A DNA stretch of 63,294 bases from CAYXZQ01 sp964469935 (GTDB lineage: Archaea; Nanobdellota; Nanobdellia; Woesearchaeales; DSVV01), in contig CAYXZQ010000003.1 in the NCBI GenBank assembly GCA_964469935.1, forward strand, positions 1-63,294. Reading direction: 5' to 3'. The notes under the pieces were generated by a model. It was not told the origin of the DNA and ran no database searches. It worked only from the letters and a program-made list of their open reading frames with translations. A program made the translations under genes and the position numbers. Shown piece after piece: positions 30,076 to 39,089 of this stretch (position 1 is its first letter; each line of letters opens with the position of its first letter).

Positions 30076-31737
30076 TCACGGCTCCTGGGCCAAATTGCCG
30101 GCTGCATCCAGGGCAGATACAGAATCTATTCTGGCATTGCTCGCGCAATGATAAGTGTCGCCTGATCTCGAACAGCCTGAGATAGGATATCTGTCGCCGT
30201 TGACCCTTATCTCTGCCAAAGGCGAGGAATCAGTGATGTCAAAAGAATAATACGCTGCTGAGATTACGGGCGGCACATCATCGAAATAAAAGGTCCCGTG
30301 AAGCGTCCCTGAGTTTCCGGCATTGTCCAATGAATATATTTCAAGGCTGTTCATCCCCTCTGCAGGCCCTGCATCGACTGCGCATGTCCATTCATATTTC
30401 GTCATGTTGCAGCTGCCTTCATCAGGCTCAGACCCGTCGACCCTGAGGTCCGCTATCCCCGAGACCCTGTCTTCTAACCTGAAGACTATCCTGCGGGAGT
30501 TCGTATAGCCTTTGTCCTGCGGGCTTATCATCGCGAGCTCTGCAGGCGAAGAGTCGAATATGAAATTTCCCTGGACCTTTTTCGGATTGCCTGCCCTGTC
30601 AGAGGCCCATATCTGGAAATCCACCTCTCCCTGGGCAGGCTCGGGGGGCGTGTACGTGCAGAGATAGCCTTCAGCAGACACTTTGCAGGCGTTCACTGTG
30701 AACCCTGCCAGGTTCTTGACCGTGATGCTTGAGGCATCAACTCCCGAACCGTTGTCAGAGACAGAGAACGAAAGCCTGTCGATGTTGGTCAAGGCGCCTG
30801 TCTTCGGGCTGATGACATTTATCTGGGGAGGAACATCATCTTCGGCAAACAGCCTGCTCTCTGTAGGCTGTCCAGGGTACCTGCTGATGATGTCCCTCGC
30901 TATGCCGTCGATATCCTCTTTGGCAGCGCTTACTATGAAGACGAACCTGTCCTCGTCAAAGATATACCTTTCTGAAAGGCCTAAGTCCTGGCTAAGCACC
31001 TGCTCGCCAGCTATGTTGATCTTGTCCCCTTTCAGGCTGCCGAGCCTGAGGGTTCCGAGAAATGATTGGCTGTCCATCTCAATCACGATCACGTCAGCCT
31101 CCTGGCCATCCCTGTCCAGCTCGTAATCCGCTGCATCTATAAGCCTTGGGGAGAGATAGTCGCTCTGGAACTCGCCGAGATCGGATCTCTTTGCATAAGT
31201 GCCTATGAAATCACCTGGTTTTGCCGAATTCCATGATGTGCCGCCGCCAAGCGCTCCCGCAATCCCCCCCTGTCCGCTGATGATGAAAAACCCGGCCCCT
31301 GCGACTGCTAAAATGCCTACGAAGATGAGCAGAATCCAAAGGAACCCTTTCTCCTTTGCGAATACGAAGAAGAGAGCGGCTGCAAGAGCCAGGAACATTA
31401 CAAGGATGCCCTTGAGCATAAGAAGGAGTATGCCCTGGAGCCCGAGCGAGGCTAGCATGTTGTTGCGTATGAGGCTAGGATTTTTTGTCCTTGCGCTGAG
31501 GTTGATTCCTGCCTCGTATGGCTTTACAGCCTGCCTGAATGTCTCGACATTGTTCTGGTTCAGTTCCTCTTCAGCCGGCACCACGCACTGGCTATACCGG
31601 CAAATGTTGTCCTTGCAGGACCTTGCCGAGCCTGCGCATGCCTGCGCCGGACAGTCCCTGAATGTCACGCAGGAGCTCGCAATAGCGATGGCAGGCAGCA
31701 GGATGACCAGCACCAGGAGGGGGATGGTCTTCTTCAT
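30076..31737 (-). CDS. Membrane surface protein with Cys-rich N-terminus and Ig-like repeats
   Basis: 553 residues: signal peptide with a lipobox-like ASSC, a short Cys-rich domain (CVTF, CPAQAC, CKDNIC), two membrane helices at about 105-155, then an outside region with three repeats beginning DVPPQINVISPKTG, SSPAELAMISPQDKGYTN and DVPPVISAAYYSF, as in adhesin-like Ig domains. Function unknown; likely surface adhesion. Confidence 0.6.
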   Translation of the reverse strand: MKKTIPLLVLVILLPAIAIASSCVTFRDCPAQACAGSARSCKDNICRYSQCVVPAEEELNQNNVETFRQAVKPYEAGINLSARTKNPSLIRNNMLASLGLQGILLLMLKGILVMFLALAAALFFVFAKEKGFLWILLIFVGILAVAGAGFFIISGQGGIAGALGGGTSWNSAKPGDFIGTYAKRSDLGEFQSDYLSPRLIDAADYELDRDGQEADVIVIEMDSQSFLGTLRLGSLKGDKINIAGEQVLSQDLGLSERYIFDEDRFVFIVSAAKEDIDGIARDIISRYPGQPTESRLFAEDDVPPQINVISPKTGALTNIDRLSFSVSDNGSGVDASSITVKNLAGFTVNACKVSAEGYLCTYTPPEPAQGEVDFQIWASDRAGNPKKVQGNFIFDSSPAELAMISPQDKGYTNSRRIVFRLEDRVSGIADLRVDGSEPDEGSCNMTKYEWTCAVDAGPAEGMNSLEIYSLDNAGNSGTLHGTFYFDDVPPVISAAYYSFDITDSSPLAEIRVNGDRYPISGCSRSGDTYHCASNARIDSVSALDAAGNLAQEP

Positions 31738-31882
31738 ATTTTACGCACCGCATCATCCTGATGGCCGCATATATTTAAATCTTGCCTGCAGGCAGCATGC
31801 TCCGGCAGGAAATTACACATGTCACCGATGTCTTGCAGCCTTCCGATAGTTTTAAATAAAACAACCGAACCTTCACGACCAG

Positions 31883-32224
31883 ATGGGCAAAAAAGACACC
31901 AAGTCGAAAGAAGAGGAGCTTGAGCTTGAGATTAGCAGGGTGAAGCTTCCCAGGGGCAACCAGGTCTTCGGGGTGCTTGAGAGGAGGCTGGGCGGTTCGA
32001 GGACCCAGGTGAGGTGCCTTGACGGCAAGACCAGGGTCTGCAGGATACCCGGCAGGCTCAAGAGGAGGCTGTGGGTCCGGGAAGGAGACATACTTCTCAT
32101 ACAGCCCTGGGAATTCGGCGGAGACAAGAAAGGCGATGTCATATTCAAGTACAGGCCGAACCAGGTCCAGTTCCTCAGGAACAAGGGATACCTGACGAAG
32201 CTTGACGATTTCGAGGAATTCTGA
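31883..32224 (+). CDS. eif1A: Translation initiation factor aIF1A
   Basis: 113 residues with the S1-like OB fold: LPRGNQVFGVLERRLGGSRT, then VRCLDGKTRVCRIPGRLKRR and VREGDILLIQPWEF. aIF1A binds the ribosomal A site during start-codon selection. An AGTTTTAAATAAAAC TATA box lies about 30 nt upstream. Single gene. Confidence 0.95.
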   Translation: MGKKDTKSKEEELELEISRVKLPRGNQVFGVLERRLGGSRTQVRCLDGKTRVCRIPGRLKRRLWVREGDILLIQPWEFGGDKKGDVIFKYRPNQVQFLRNKGYLTKLDDFEEF

Positions 32225-32279
32225 TTGATACCACTATTTAATGGAAACCTTTAAATATAAAATCCGTTTACATTTTTTG

Positions 32280-32834
32280 ATGAGCCTTGCGAGATACTTT
32301 TTCATATTGTTACTTACTGTGATAAGCTTCTTCGGCATATCCCTCATGATTATCGATGCCGGGGCAGTGCTCTTCATCAAGCAGGTCTATCTCATGTTCT
32401 TCCTCCTTATAATGGCAGGAATAGCCCTCTTTTCCGCAGGTAGGGGCAATAACTCGGGCTGGATGCTCTTTGTCCTCTTCTTCGGTGTTATCATATTCGA
32501 TTCTGTCTACCTGTTCGAGACATCTGCAAGGGGAAAAATTCTCCTTCTTGCAGTAATCGTGCCTTCGTTCATAGGATTCTTCATTTCGATATCAGGAATC
32601 AGGCCGCAACATGCAAGAAGGGCGAGGACCCATCCTGTCCAGCCGATGCCGGAGGAGAAGGAGAAGGAGCCCTCAGAGGAGCTCGAGGTCGTGTCAATCC
32701 CGGCCAAGAAGAAGGCAGCTGCAAATGGGGAAACTGCAAGGAAGAAGGCAGAAAAGAAGAAGACCGGAAAGACAAGGAAGAAAACGGCAAAGAAGAGGCC
32801 AAGGAAAAAGGCTAGCCGCGGGAAGGCGGCCTGA
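32280..32834 (+). CDS. Four-helix membrane protein with Lys-rich cytosolic tail
   Basis: 184 residues: four membrane helices (about 5-120), then an acidic linker (EEKEKEPSEELEVV) and a 45-residue tail of Lys/Ala/Thr/Arg repeats like histone H1. ATG 32280 is preferred because the TATA box CTTTAAATATAAAATCC lies about 20 nt upstream and falls inside the longer frame that starts at 32241. The 3' end overlaps the convergent lspA gene by 23 nt. The tail should bind nucleic acid at the membrane. Confidence 0.65.
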   Translation: MSLARYFFILLLTVISFFGISLMIIDAGAVLFIKQVYLMFFLLIMAGIALFSAGRGNNSGWMLFVLFFGVIIFDSVYLFETSARGKILLLAVIVPSFIGFFISISGIRPQHARRARTHPVQPMPEEKEKEPSEELEVVSIPAKKKAAANGETARKKAEKKKTGKTRKKTAKKRPRKKASRGKAA

Positions 32835-33273
32835 TGTCCTTTGCAAACAAATTTCTCGCAGTGATGTACAGAAGACCCACGACCCCGACCGTCACGGCGC
32901 TGTCTCCGATATTGAATATGGGCCAGAACGGCAATTGGATGAAATCCACTACATGGCCTAAGAATATCCTGTCTATTATGTTGCCCGTTGCGCCGGCGAT
33001 TATGAAGGATACGAACAGCTTCTCATCATCTTTGAAGTCATAGAAGAAATAGAGGAGCAACCCTATGATGATAAGGTTGATGAACAGCAGAATCCCGTTC
33101 ATGTCCTGAAACAGGCTGAATCCCGCACCTGTATTCTGTGCATAAGTAAGGTGCAGCAATGGTCCGAGGACCGGGATGTCATGGACAGGGGCAAGATAGA
33201 TACGAGCGAGAAGCTTGGTGAGCTGGTCGGCAAGAACGATGCACACTATTACTGCGGGGAATCTGAACCTCAT
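32812..33273 (-). CDS. lspA: Signal peptidase II (prolipoprotein signal peptidase)
   Basis: 153 residues with four membrane helices and the family motifs: ADQLTKLLAR in helix 1, YAQNTGAGFSL, AGATGNIIDRIFLGHVVDFI with one catalytic Asp, and FNIGDSAVTVG with the second. It cleaves lipoprotein signal peptides before the lipid-modified Cys. Such an enzyme is rare in archaea. I chose ATG 33273, since upstream codons are not LspA-like. Candidate substrates with lipobox-like sites occur at 23241, 30076 and 39090. Confidence 0.88.
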   Translation of the reverse strand: MRFRFPAVIVCIVLADQLTKLLARIYLAPVHDIPVLGPLLHLTYAQNTGAGFSLFQDMNGILLFINLIIIGLLLYFFYDFKDDEKLFVSFIIAGATGNIIDRIFLGHVVDFIQLPFWPIFNIGDSAVTVGVVGLLYITARNLFAKDIRPPSRG

Positions 33274-33319
33274 GGAAAACAGAGTAGGCTGGGGGGCTAT
33301 ATAAAGATTCCCAATCGGT

Positions 33320-33781
33320 TCACCAGCCAGGCCTTCTCCTCTCCTGGTTCTGGCTGTCCATGGCAAGCCTCTCTATGTTCATCAGCCGCTGGTTGATGTT
33401 CTCGAGCGCCACCTTGAGATTATCAAGCTTCATTGACACTATCTCAAGGCTCTTCTCATAAGAGTCGTTTCTCAGGGACTGAGGTCCCATGTCAGGCCTG
33501 CCCTCGCTTATGATCCTGAACTGGTCCTGGGCAGGGGCCATCTGTGGCTGGCCAAAGCTCTGCTGGCTGCCAAAACCCCCACCCCTCATCGGGTCATGCC
33601 CCATCCCTGGCTGTTGGTAAGGCTGCTGGCTGCCGAACCCTGAGTCGAGCATAGGGTCCTGGAGCGCTGTGTTAGGTCCCATGCCCGGATCGTACGAGCC
33701 GGGTGCTGAGAAATCGACACTTGTGTCCAGGTCCATCGTGGGCTCTTTTTTCCAGAACATGACCTTGTCCAAAAAGCTCAT
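33320..33781 (-). CDS. Low-complexity Gly/Gln/Pro-rich protein with C-terminal coiled coil
   Basis: 153 residues: short conserved start (MSFLDKVMFWKKEP), about 75 residues of disordered repeats with GFGSQQ twice, then a coiled coil (EKSLEIVSMKLDNLKVALEN). No enzyme features. A likely scaffold or adaptor; lies 47 nt upstream of lspA on the same strand. Confidence 0.6.
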   Translation of the reverse strand: MSFLDKVMFWKKEPTMDLDTSVDFSAPGSYDPGMGPNTALQDPMLDSGFGSQQPYQQPGMGHDPMRGGGFGSQQSFGQPQMAPAQDQFRIISEGRPDMGPQSLRNDSYEKSLEIVSMKLDNLKVALENINQRLMNIERLAMDSQNQERRRPGW

Positions 33782-33845
33782 ACTATACCGACTGTGATTA
33801 TTAGTATATAAATATGTTTCTTAACTATCAAATGGCGAAAATCAG

Positions 33846-34190
33846 TCAGTCGAAAAAGTCAGGGTCGTCAGACCTGACTGTGAACTCTTTTTTCCCATCA
33901 CCAGTTTTAGGAGGCATTTCTCTTTGCTCTTCGTTCATGTCCCTGATCTCATTGAATTCCATAACCCTTGAAAGTCCCATGTTCCCGCAGTCAGGACAAT
34001 TGAAGAATATGCCGTATTTCCCCTTCATCATCAGGAGACTCTCGCCGCAGACGCACTTCATCTCATTCAACATTGAGGTCTTATGCTCCCTGCAGACAGG
34101 CACACCCTGCCTGTTCTCAGCAGTCGCCTGCTTCCCGCAGAACGGGCACCTGTCAATCCTGCCCTGGCCATAGCGTTTCGGGATGCGCAT
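33846..34190 (-). CDS. Double zinc-ribbon protein
   Basis: 114 residues with RCPFCGKQATAENRQGVPVC followed by CVCGESLLMMKGKYGIFF-NCPDCG, the second resembling a topoisomerase C-terminal zinc finger, and an acidic tail. It probably binds single-stranded DNA or protein. Its ATG overlaps the TGA of the DNA glycosylase gene (TGATG), so it is co-translated and may act in the same repair step. Confidence 0.7.
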   Translation of the reverse strand: MRIPKRYGQGRIDRCPFCGKQATAENRQGVPVCREHKTSMLNEMKCVCGESLLMMKGKYGIFFNCPDCGNMGLSRVMEFNEIRDMNEEQREMPPKTGDGKKEFTVRSDDPDFFD

Positions 34191-34852
34191 CAGCCAATCA
34201 CCTTCCTAAGGAAGCATCCCTGCCCATAGGGCCTCTTCTGATAATGCCTCTTCGCGTGATCGACAATAAGGGCGTGGTACTCGTTGAATACCCTCTCATC
34301 ATGCTTCAGGTTGTCCATAAACAGTTTCTGGATATCATCATAGGATGAATCTTCTTTTACAAGACCAAGGTATGCAAATATTCTCCTGGTGTAGGCATCC
34401 ACCACGAAGAAGGGTTTCCTGTATGCATACAGGAGTATGGAGTCGGCTGTCTCAGGGCCGATCCCCCAGACAGAGAGGAGCTCTTCCCTTGAAGGAGCCT
34501 TTCCATTCAGGCCTATGTAGAATTCGGAAAACAGCTTCAGCTTCTTTGCCTTCTGGTTGAAGTATCCTGCAGGCCGTATCATGGCACTGAGCTTATCCAC
34601 TCGTATTCCGGATATCTTCTTTGGGTCCAGGCTGCCTGACACCTTCAGGTTCAGTAGGGCCTTCTCGACATTCTTCCAGGCGGTGTTCTGGGTAAGAATC
34701 GCGCCTGTGCATATCTCGAACACATCAGCCTCGTCTCTCGGAGCGTCGACTCCGTATTCAGATTTCCCCTTCTCAAGGCTGACGATGGGCCACCATCCCT
34801 GGGGGCCGTATGCCCAAAGCATTGCATTGTATATCTTCATCAGACTACCCAT
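34190..34852 (-). CDS. HhH-GPD DNA glycosylase, endonuclease III-like (COG2231 type)
   Basis: 220 residues: TGAILTQNTAWKNVEKALLN, then the helix-hairpin-helix LLSVWGIGPETADSILLYA and the catalytic Asp in KPFFVVDAYTRRIF. The C-terminus lacks the four-Cys iron-sulfur cluster of EndoIII/MutY and resembles MagIII-type 3-methyladenine or related glycosylases. It excises damaged bases. Overlaps the zinc-ribbon gene downstream. Confidence 0.85.
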   Translation of the reverse strand: MGSLMKIYNAMLWAYGPQGWWPIVSLEKGKSEYGVDAPRDEADVFEICTGAILTQNTAWKNVEKALLNLKVSGSLDPKKISGIRVDKLSAMIRPAGYFNQKAKKLKLFSEFYIGLNGKAPSREELLSVWGIGPETADSILLYAYRKPFFVVDAYTRRIFAYLGLVKEDSSYDDIQKLFMDNLKHDERVFNEYHALIVDHAKRHYQKRPYGQGCFLRKVIG

Positions 34853-34891
34853 TCAGATGAGGTTTCTGCTGCCATTTATTAATATAGCCTA

Positions 34892-37075
34892 TCAGAGCCT
34901 CTTCGCCCTGAGAAGAAGCGAGTTAGAGACAACTGAGACAGAGCTCAGCGCCATTGCGCTTCCTGCAATCATCGGGTTGAGAAGCCAGCCTGTCAATGGA
35001 TACAGGACACCGGCTGCTATCGGGATACCCAGTGTGTTGTAGAAGAGCGCCCAGAACATGTTCTGCCTGATCTTCGACATGGTCATGCGCGAGAGCCTGA
35101 TTGCCCTTGCAACATCCATCAGGTCGTCTTTCATGAGCACGATGTCACCTGTCTCCATGGCGACGTCCGTGCCTGAGCCCATCGCGATGCCGACGTCTGC
35201 CTGTGCAAGCGCCGGCGCGTCATTTATGCCGTCACCCACCATGCAGACAGCACCGTCCGCCTGCATGTTCTTAACGTATCCTGCCTTTTCCTCAGGCATC
35301 ACGCCTGCGAAGAATTCGTCGATGCCGGCTTTCTCTGCCACCGCCCTTGCCGTCCTCTCGTTGTCGCCTGTTATCATGCAGACCCTGAGACCCATTCCCC
35401 TTAGCTCTCTTATTGCGTCTGCTGAGGTCTCCTTGATCCTGTCGGCGACAGCGACCAGCCCGAGCACTTCACTGCCGGATGCGAGCACCATGACTGTCTT
35501 GCCCTCCCCTTCGAGACGGGAGATATCCTTCTCCTGTGCAGACAGGTCCACATGATTGACGTGCATCAGCCTGGAATTCCCGAGAAAGTATCTCTTCTTC
35601 CCGACAGAAGCGGTCACGCCCTGGCCTGGGACTGCCTTAAATCCATATACCTTCTCAAGCTTCACGCCCGCCTCATCAGCCCTGTTCAAAATCGCCTCGG
35701 CAAGAGGGTGCTCGCTGCCCTTCTCTATCGCTCCTGACAGGGAAAGCAGCCTTTTCTTGCTGATGCCGGCAGTGATTAGGTCAGTCACGGCAGGCCTTCC
35801 TGTCGTGACAGTGCCGGTCTTGTCAAGTATTATTATGTCCGTCCTGTGGGCTGTCTCGAGCGCCTCACCGCCTTTGATGAGTATCCCGCTCCTTGCACCC
35901 TTTCCAGAGCCAACCATTATAGCGGTCGGCGTCGCAAGCCCGAGCGCGCAGGGGCATGCTATGACGAGCACTGCGACGCCTGCAGTCAGCGCGAAGCTGA
36001 ATTCAGAACCGAATACCGCGAACCACGCGATGAATGTGACTGCCGCAATCGCCATGACTATGGGGACAAAATAAGCCGCGACCGTATCTGCAAACCTCTG
36101 GATCGGCGCCTTTGAGCCCTGTGCATCCTGGACAAGCCTGATTATCCTCGCAAGGGTCGTGTTCTCACCTACCTTTGTCGCGCGGAACTCGAACATCCCT
36201 GTCCTGTTGATCGTCCCTCCTGTGATGGGGCTTCCCTTCTTCTTCTCAACGGGCATGCTCTCGCCAGTCACCATGCTCTCGTCGACAGATGATGTGCCTT
36301 TCGTTATGATGCCATCGACAGGGACTTTCTCTCCTGGCTTCACGATAACTATGTCTCCTGCAAGGATGTCATCCACCATTACCCTTGCCTCCTTGCCGCC
36401 CCTCACGACAATGGCCTCCTTCGGCGACAGTCCCACGAGGCTGCTTATCGCATCGCTCGTCCTTGCCTTGGCCTTCTCCTCGAGCAGCCTACCGAGCAAA
36501 ATTATTGTTATCAGCACTGAGCTTGCCTCAAAATACACGTGGCTTCCGCCTGTGAGCACGGAATATGCGCTGTAGAAGTAGGCAGCGGACGTGCCGAGCA
36601 CGACCAGGGTGTCCATGTCAGCTGAAAAACCCTTAAGGGAAGCGAACGCGCTCCTGTAGAGCGGGAATGCGACTATGAACTGCACAGGGGTCGCAAGGGC
36701 CCACATGATGACGTCCTTGTAGGGTATAGGGTTTTTTGCATAGAACATGGCAAGGATGAAAATGGGTATCGAGAGCACGGCGCCTGCCAGGAACCTTATC
36801 AGCAATTCCCTCTGCTCCTTCTTCCTTGCAAGCCTGTCCTTGTTCAGGTCCAGCCTCTCGTCAGCGAGCCTTGCTGAAAACCCCTTCTTCTCGACCGCCT
36901 TTATCAGGTCCTGCAGGGTTGCCTTGCTGTCATGCTCAATCGTCGCCTTCCTTGTTGCAAGGTTGACATTCGCATAGCTGACCCCTTCAGTCCCTTTAAG
37001 GGACTTAGTTATGTTCGCGACACAGCTAGCGCAGTGCATTCCATCTATATCCAGCGTTGTTCTGCTCATATCCAT
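34892..37075 (-). CDS. copA: Copper-exporting P1B-type ATPase CopA
   Basis: 727 residues: one HMA domain (DGMHCASCVANI, residues 12-23), eight membrane helices, actuator motif VTGESMPVEK, the metal-binding CPC in VIACPCALGLATP, phosphorylation site DKTGTVTTG and hinge MVGDGINDAPALAQ. It exports Cu(I) with ATP. It lies 73 nt downstream of an HMA-TauE/SafE-cupredoxin protein on the same strand, which together form a copper operon. Confidence 0.93.
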   Translation of the reverse strand: MDMSRTTLDIDGMHCASCVANITKSLKGTEGVSYANVNLATRKATIEHDSKATLQDLIKAVEKKGFSARLADERLDLNKDRLARKKEQRELLIRFLAGAVLSIPIFILAMFYAKNPIPYKDVIMWALATPVQFIVAFPLYRSAFASLKGFSADMDTLVVLGTSAAYFYSAYSVLTGGSHVYFEASSVLITIILLGRLLEEKAKARTSDAISSLVGLSPKEAIVVRGGKEARVMVDDILAGDIVIVKPGEKVPVDGIITKGTSSVDESMVTGESMPVEKKKGSPITGGTINRTGMFEFRATKVGENTTLARIIRLVQDAQGSKAPIQRFADTVAAYFVPIVMAIAAVTFIAWFAVFGSEFSFALTAGVAVLVIACPCALGLATPTAIMVGSGKGARSGILIKGGEALETAHRTDIIILDKTGTVTTGRPAVTDLITAGISKKRLLSLSGAIEKGSEHPLAEAILNRADEAGVKLEKVYGFKAVPGQGVTASVGKKRYFLGNSRLMHVNHVDLSAQEKDISRLEGEGKTVMVLASGSEVLGLVAVADRIKETSADAIRELRGMGLRVCMITGDNERTARAVAEKAGIDEFFAGVMPEEKAGYVKNMQADGAVCMVGDGINDAPALAQADVGIAMGSGTDVAMETGDIVLMKDDLMDVARAIRLSRMTMSKIRQNMFWALFYNTLGIPIAAGVLYPLTGWLLNPMIAGSAMALSSVSVVSNSLLLRAKRL

Positions 37076-37148
37076 ATAGTACCCCTCAGTGCTTTTAATT
37101 ATTTTCCATTGTAATGTTAAACAAGCCCTTTAATCGGACAGGGCTGGC

Positions 37149-38582
37149 TCATCCCCCGCATCCACACGTCCCGTGGGGCTGCTCTGGCACAGAGTCCAGC
37201 TCCTGCTGGACAGCTGACTGGTCGTCCAGGTCTATGTCATCCTTTACGATGAATGTGCCGGGTATCATCCCCATCCAGCAGCTCCATCTTATGGTCCCCG
37301 CCTTGTCAGGGGTGAAGGTTATGGTCTGATCGCCCTCGAGTATGTCGAACTTGAGACTGTAAGCAGGGACCTGTATCGCATCGTTGCAGCTGGTTATCTC
37401 CTTTCCGTCGATAATCCACCTGACCGGCACCCCTGTCTTCAGAACGAACTTGTCAGGCTCCCAACCATATCTCGTGACATTCATCCTTATAACCTGGTAG
37501 CCGTCCTCGAGCGTGGTCGACTGTGCTGAACCAGAAGTTGAGTCAGCAGCAGAGACCCTGCCTATCATCGAGCCGAAATCATATCCGCTGCCGGTAAGCA
37601 CCAGGCCGTTGTTGAGCATGATGAGCCCGAGCAGTATGACCACTGCGCCCGACAGCTTCAGTATCTTCTGGGTGAGCTTTCCCGAGACGAACCCTGCAAA
37701 ATACCCGAATCCTATCATCACAGGCAGGGTCCCGAGAGCAAACACGAACAGGAGCTTGGCGCCTTCGACCATCGAGCCTGTTCCTGCTGCCATTATGTAT
37801 ATGGCCTGCAGGGGCCCGCAGGCGATCATCAGGCCGTTTAGAAGCCCTGTCGCCAGAGGTGTCGAATTCTTCTGCATCCCGGAACCTGCAAGCCTGCTTA
37901 AGAACCTAGGTGTCCGGATCATGAATCTCCTGAGCACGGGGAATATGTTGAGCATCCGGAGCCCGAAGAGCATCAGGAAGATGCCTGCAAGTATCCCAGC
38001 GATGCCCCGAAGCATCGGCGTGAAAGCTATTATCGAGCCGAGGAGTCCGAAGCATGCACCGATCAGCGTATACGAGACAAGCTTTCCTGCCCCATACATG
38101 ATGTGCGACCTGTGGGATTTCCTGCCCTTCTGTGCGTCCTCTGCCGTATAGTTTATGACAAACCCGCCGCACATGCTTATGCAGTGGAATCCTGTCAGCA
38201 GGCCGACAAGGAACAGCAGCCCGTATCCCATGCCCTGGCTTATCTTCGGGAAGGTAACGCTGTCGGCGATGTTGAACAGGAAGTACCCTGCCACAAGCAC
38301 CCCTATTATGCCGAATACCCAGCCCTGGACCTTTCTTCTCCTTTCTCCCGCACCGTCGCCCGGCGAACTGTCCAGGATGAAGCCCGTGTAGCCCTTCTCC
38401 TCAATCTTCGACAGTATCTCGTCGATGTCTGTCTTCTTCTCGTCAAAGGTAACATAGCCTGTCTCTGTCGCCAGGTCGAACGTGACCTCCTTGACTCCCT
38501 TGACTTTCTGCGCCTGCGCCAAAACCTGCTTTTCGCAATTTTCGCAGGACGTCCCTTCGATTATGAATCCCTGTGTCTCCAT
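37149..38582 (-). CDS. HMA - TauE/SafE-type membrane domain - cupredoxin fusion
   Basis: 477 residues in three parts: an N-terminal HMA domain with GTSCENCEKQV (9-19); a six-helix sulfite-exporter/UreH-like membrane domain with the metal motif GFHCISMCGGFVINY (about 130-144) and a second half with NGLMIACGPLQAIYIMA; and an outside cupredoxin (about 370-455) with TSCNDAIQVP and WSCWMGMIPG as copper ligands. The tail ends HGTCGCGG. It probably passes copper between cytosol, membrane and an outside copper protein, in partnership with CopA. Confidence 0.85.
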   Translation of the reverse strand: METQGFIIEGTSCENCEKQVLAQAQKVKGVKEVTFDLATETGYVTFDEKKTDIDEILSKIEEKGYTGFILDSSPGDGAGERRRKVQGWVFGIIGVLVAGYFLFNIADSVTFPKISQGMGYGLLFLVGLLTGFHCISMCGGFVINYTAEDAQKGRKSHRSHIMYGAGKLVSYTLIGACFGLLGSIIAFTPMLRGIAGILAGIFLMLFGLRMLNIFPVLRRFMIRTPRFLSRLAGSGMQKNSTPLATGLLNGLMIACGPLQAIYIMAAGTGSMVEGAKLLFVFALGTLPVMIGFGYFAGFVSGKLTQKILKLSGAVVILLGLIMLNNGLVLTGSGYDFGSMIGRVSAADSTSGSAQSTTLEDGYQVIRMNVTRYGWEPDKFVLKTGVPVRWIIDGKEITSCNDAIQVPAYSLKFDILEGDQTITFTPDKAGTIRWSCWMGMIPGTFIVKDDIDLDDQSAVQQELDSVPEQPHGTCGCGG

Positions 38583-38807
38583 GTTCTCAGCCTCGCAAAA
38601 ATACAGGTTCCAGTGGATGAGGTCCCATATTAATCATCCGGCGACAAATTCCGGGCAGGGAATGTTCAGGAAGCGCGAATTCGCAGGGTAGACTGTTTAA
38701 GGAGCATTTTTTCAGGCAGGGACAACGCATGCCAAAGATGGGCTGAAAATGAAAAATTTTAATAATCCTGATACCTTACCTGAACTGAACACAGGGGGTG
38801 GTGAGAG

Positions 38808-38990
38808 ATGGAAAAGAACGTAGGTACTGTCGACAGGATAGTGAGAGTGGTCCTGGCAGCTGTCGTGGCCTATTTCGGCTATGTCTATACGCCATGGTTG
38901 TACATAATATCGCTCGTCCTGCTCGGGACAGCGCTGATGGGCACCTGCCTGCTCTACAAGCCTTTCGGGATAAACACTGCAAAGAAATGA
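38808..38990 (+). CDS. DUF2892 (YgaP-like) small membrane protein
   Basis: 60 residues: KNVGTVDRIVRVVLAAVVAY, then a second membrane helix ending in TGTCLLYKPFGINT, the hallmark of the YgaP transmembrane domain often fused to or next to rhodanese. A GGTGGTGAGAG site precedes ATG 38808 and AAAATTTTAATAATCC is a TATA box. It lies between the copper genes and a lipoprotein; sulfur or redox role inferred. Confidence 0.8.
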   Translation: MEKNVGTVDRIVRVVLAAVVAYFGYVYTPWLYIISLVLLGTALMGTCLLYKPFGINTAKK

Positions 38991-39089
38991 TGAGGATAGC
39001 TTCAGCCAGAATTGAAGTCTTGGACAGGTTTATATACATGGGTGCCCACCATGCCTTGGTATGAACAAGCATTATACGAGGTGATGCAT

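Noticed and set aside
32241..32279. Earlier start for the membrane protein before aIF1A's downstream neighbour
   Set aside because: These codons contain the TATA box CTTTAAATATAAAATCC; the start at 32280 fits a leaderless transcript.
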